Shown piece after piece: positions 63,964 to 64,000 of a DNA stretch of 64,000 nucleotides; positions within the stretch are counted from its first letter, which is position 1, and every line of letters begins with the position of its first letter. Where the stretch lies: positions 1-64,000 of the forward strand of contig NZ_LUHG01000086.1 of assembly GCF_001623405.1 (NCBI RefSeq), in the 5' to 3' direction. Made by a program: the position numbers and the translations under genes. The notes beneath the pieces are model-generated. The model made no database searches. It saw nothing but the letters and a program-made list of their open reading frames with translations, and was not told the DNA's origin. Source of the stretch: Hydrotalea flava. Lineage in GTDB: Bacteria > Bacteroidota > Bacteroidia > Chitinophagales > Chitinophagaceae.

Positions 63964-64000
63964 ATGAACAAAAAACAAATCATTTTGCCCCTGTTGGCAA
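63964..64000 (+). CDS. Start of a probable exported protein, cut by window edge
   Basis: An ATG at 63964 opens MNKKQIILPLLA before the sequence ends. The basic start followed by a hydrophobic run looks like a signal peptide. A terminator behind it and a -7-like box before it support a real gene. Nothing more can be said. Confidence 0.45.
   Translation, partial: MNKKQIILPLLA

Overview
The window looks like chromosomal housekeeping sequence from a Bacteroidota bacterium, most likely class Chitinophagia (Chitinophagaceae-like). Reasons: the DNA is visibly AT-rich. Few genes have a Shine-Dalgarno sequence. Many genes are preceded by TAnnTTTG-type -7 boxes. Lineage-typical proteins are present (GldA, GldB-like lipoprotein, DUF5686 barrel protein, TolB/BamA-like hybrid, single-chain E1 alpha/beta dehydrogenase, class 2 PyrD, the mreBCD-mrdA-rodA order, DUF47 next to PiT). 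I saw no rRNA, tRNA, CRISPR array, insertion sequence, prophage or recognisable defence island.

Layout. 1-9.5 kb: central metabolism (PDH E2 cut by the window edge, long-form isocitrate dehydrogenase, NAD synthetase, thiolase, PyrD) with ApaG, a GldB-like lipoprotein and a tandem Usp. 9.5-19.1 kb: envelope genes (two outer-membrane barrel proteins, a DgkA-type kinase, an MBL hydrolase, and a secreted protein whose C-terminus looks caspase-like). 19.2-23 kb: a phosphate module (PhoB-like regulator, PhoR-like kinase, DUF47/PhoU-like protein, PiT permease) with 11-bp-phased AATGnnA repeats upstream of the transporter pair. 23-32.4 kb: GalE, a FUSC membrane protein, KorA without KorB, a polysaccharide deacetylase lipoprotein, a BI-1 family protein and a fused E1. 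32.4-37.4 kb: three co-directional exported amidohydrolases (D-aminoacylase-like, M19 dipeptidase, penicillin acylase family). 37.5-43.4 kb: RF1, endonuclease III, an esterase, FtsB/DivIC, enolase, GldA. 43.9-50 kb: acetyl-CoA synthetase, a broken alkB, a POT transporter, PurD. 50.2-56.3 kb: the elongasome cluster mreB-mreC-mreD-mrdA-rodA. 56.4-64 kb: an MBL hydrolase, an ECF sigma/anti-sigma-like/periplasmic three-gene unit, a frameshifted SnoaL-like gene, an M23 endopeptidase and AlaS.

How the genes work together. The elongasome genes, FtsB and the M23 peptidase serve cell-wall growth. The PhoBR-DUF47-PiT set would sense and import phosphate. E2, Icd, KorA, E1, thiolase and Acs feed acyl-CoA and TCA metabolism. 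The amidohydrolase trio could release amino acids from N-acylated or D-containing substrates outside the cytoplasm.

Most of the window is ordinary, and I found no clear new multi-gene system. The items most worth a second look are the caspase-like secreted protein, the phased repeats upstream of the phosphate transporter, the two lesions in alkB, the amidohydrolase trio, and the repeat-bearing anti-sigma-like protein. Start codons were moved from the longest ORF where a TTG/GTG or long N-terminal extension was less likely than an internal ATG; each case is stated in its entry.
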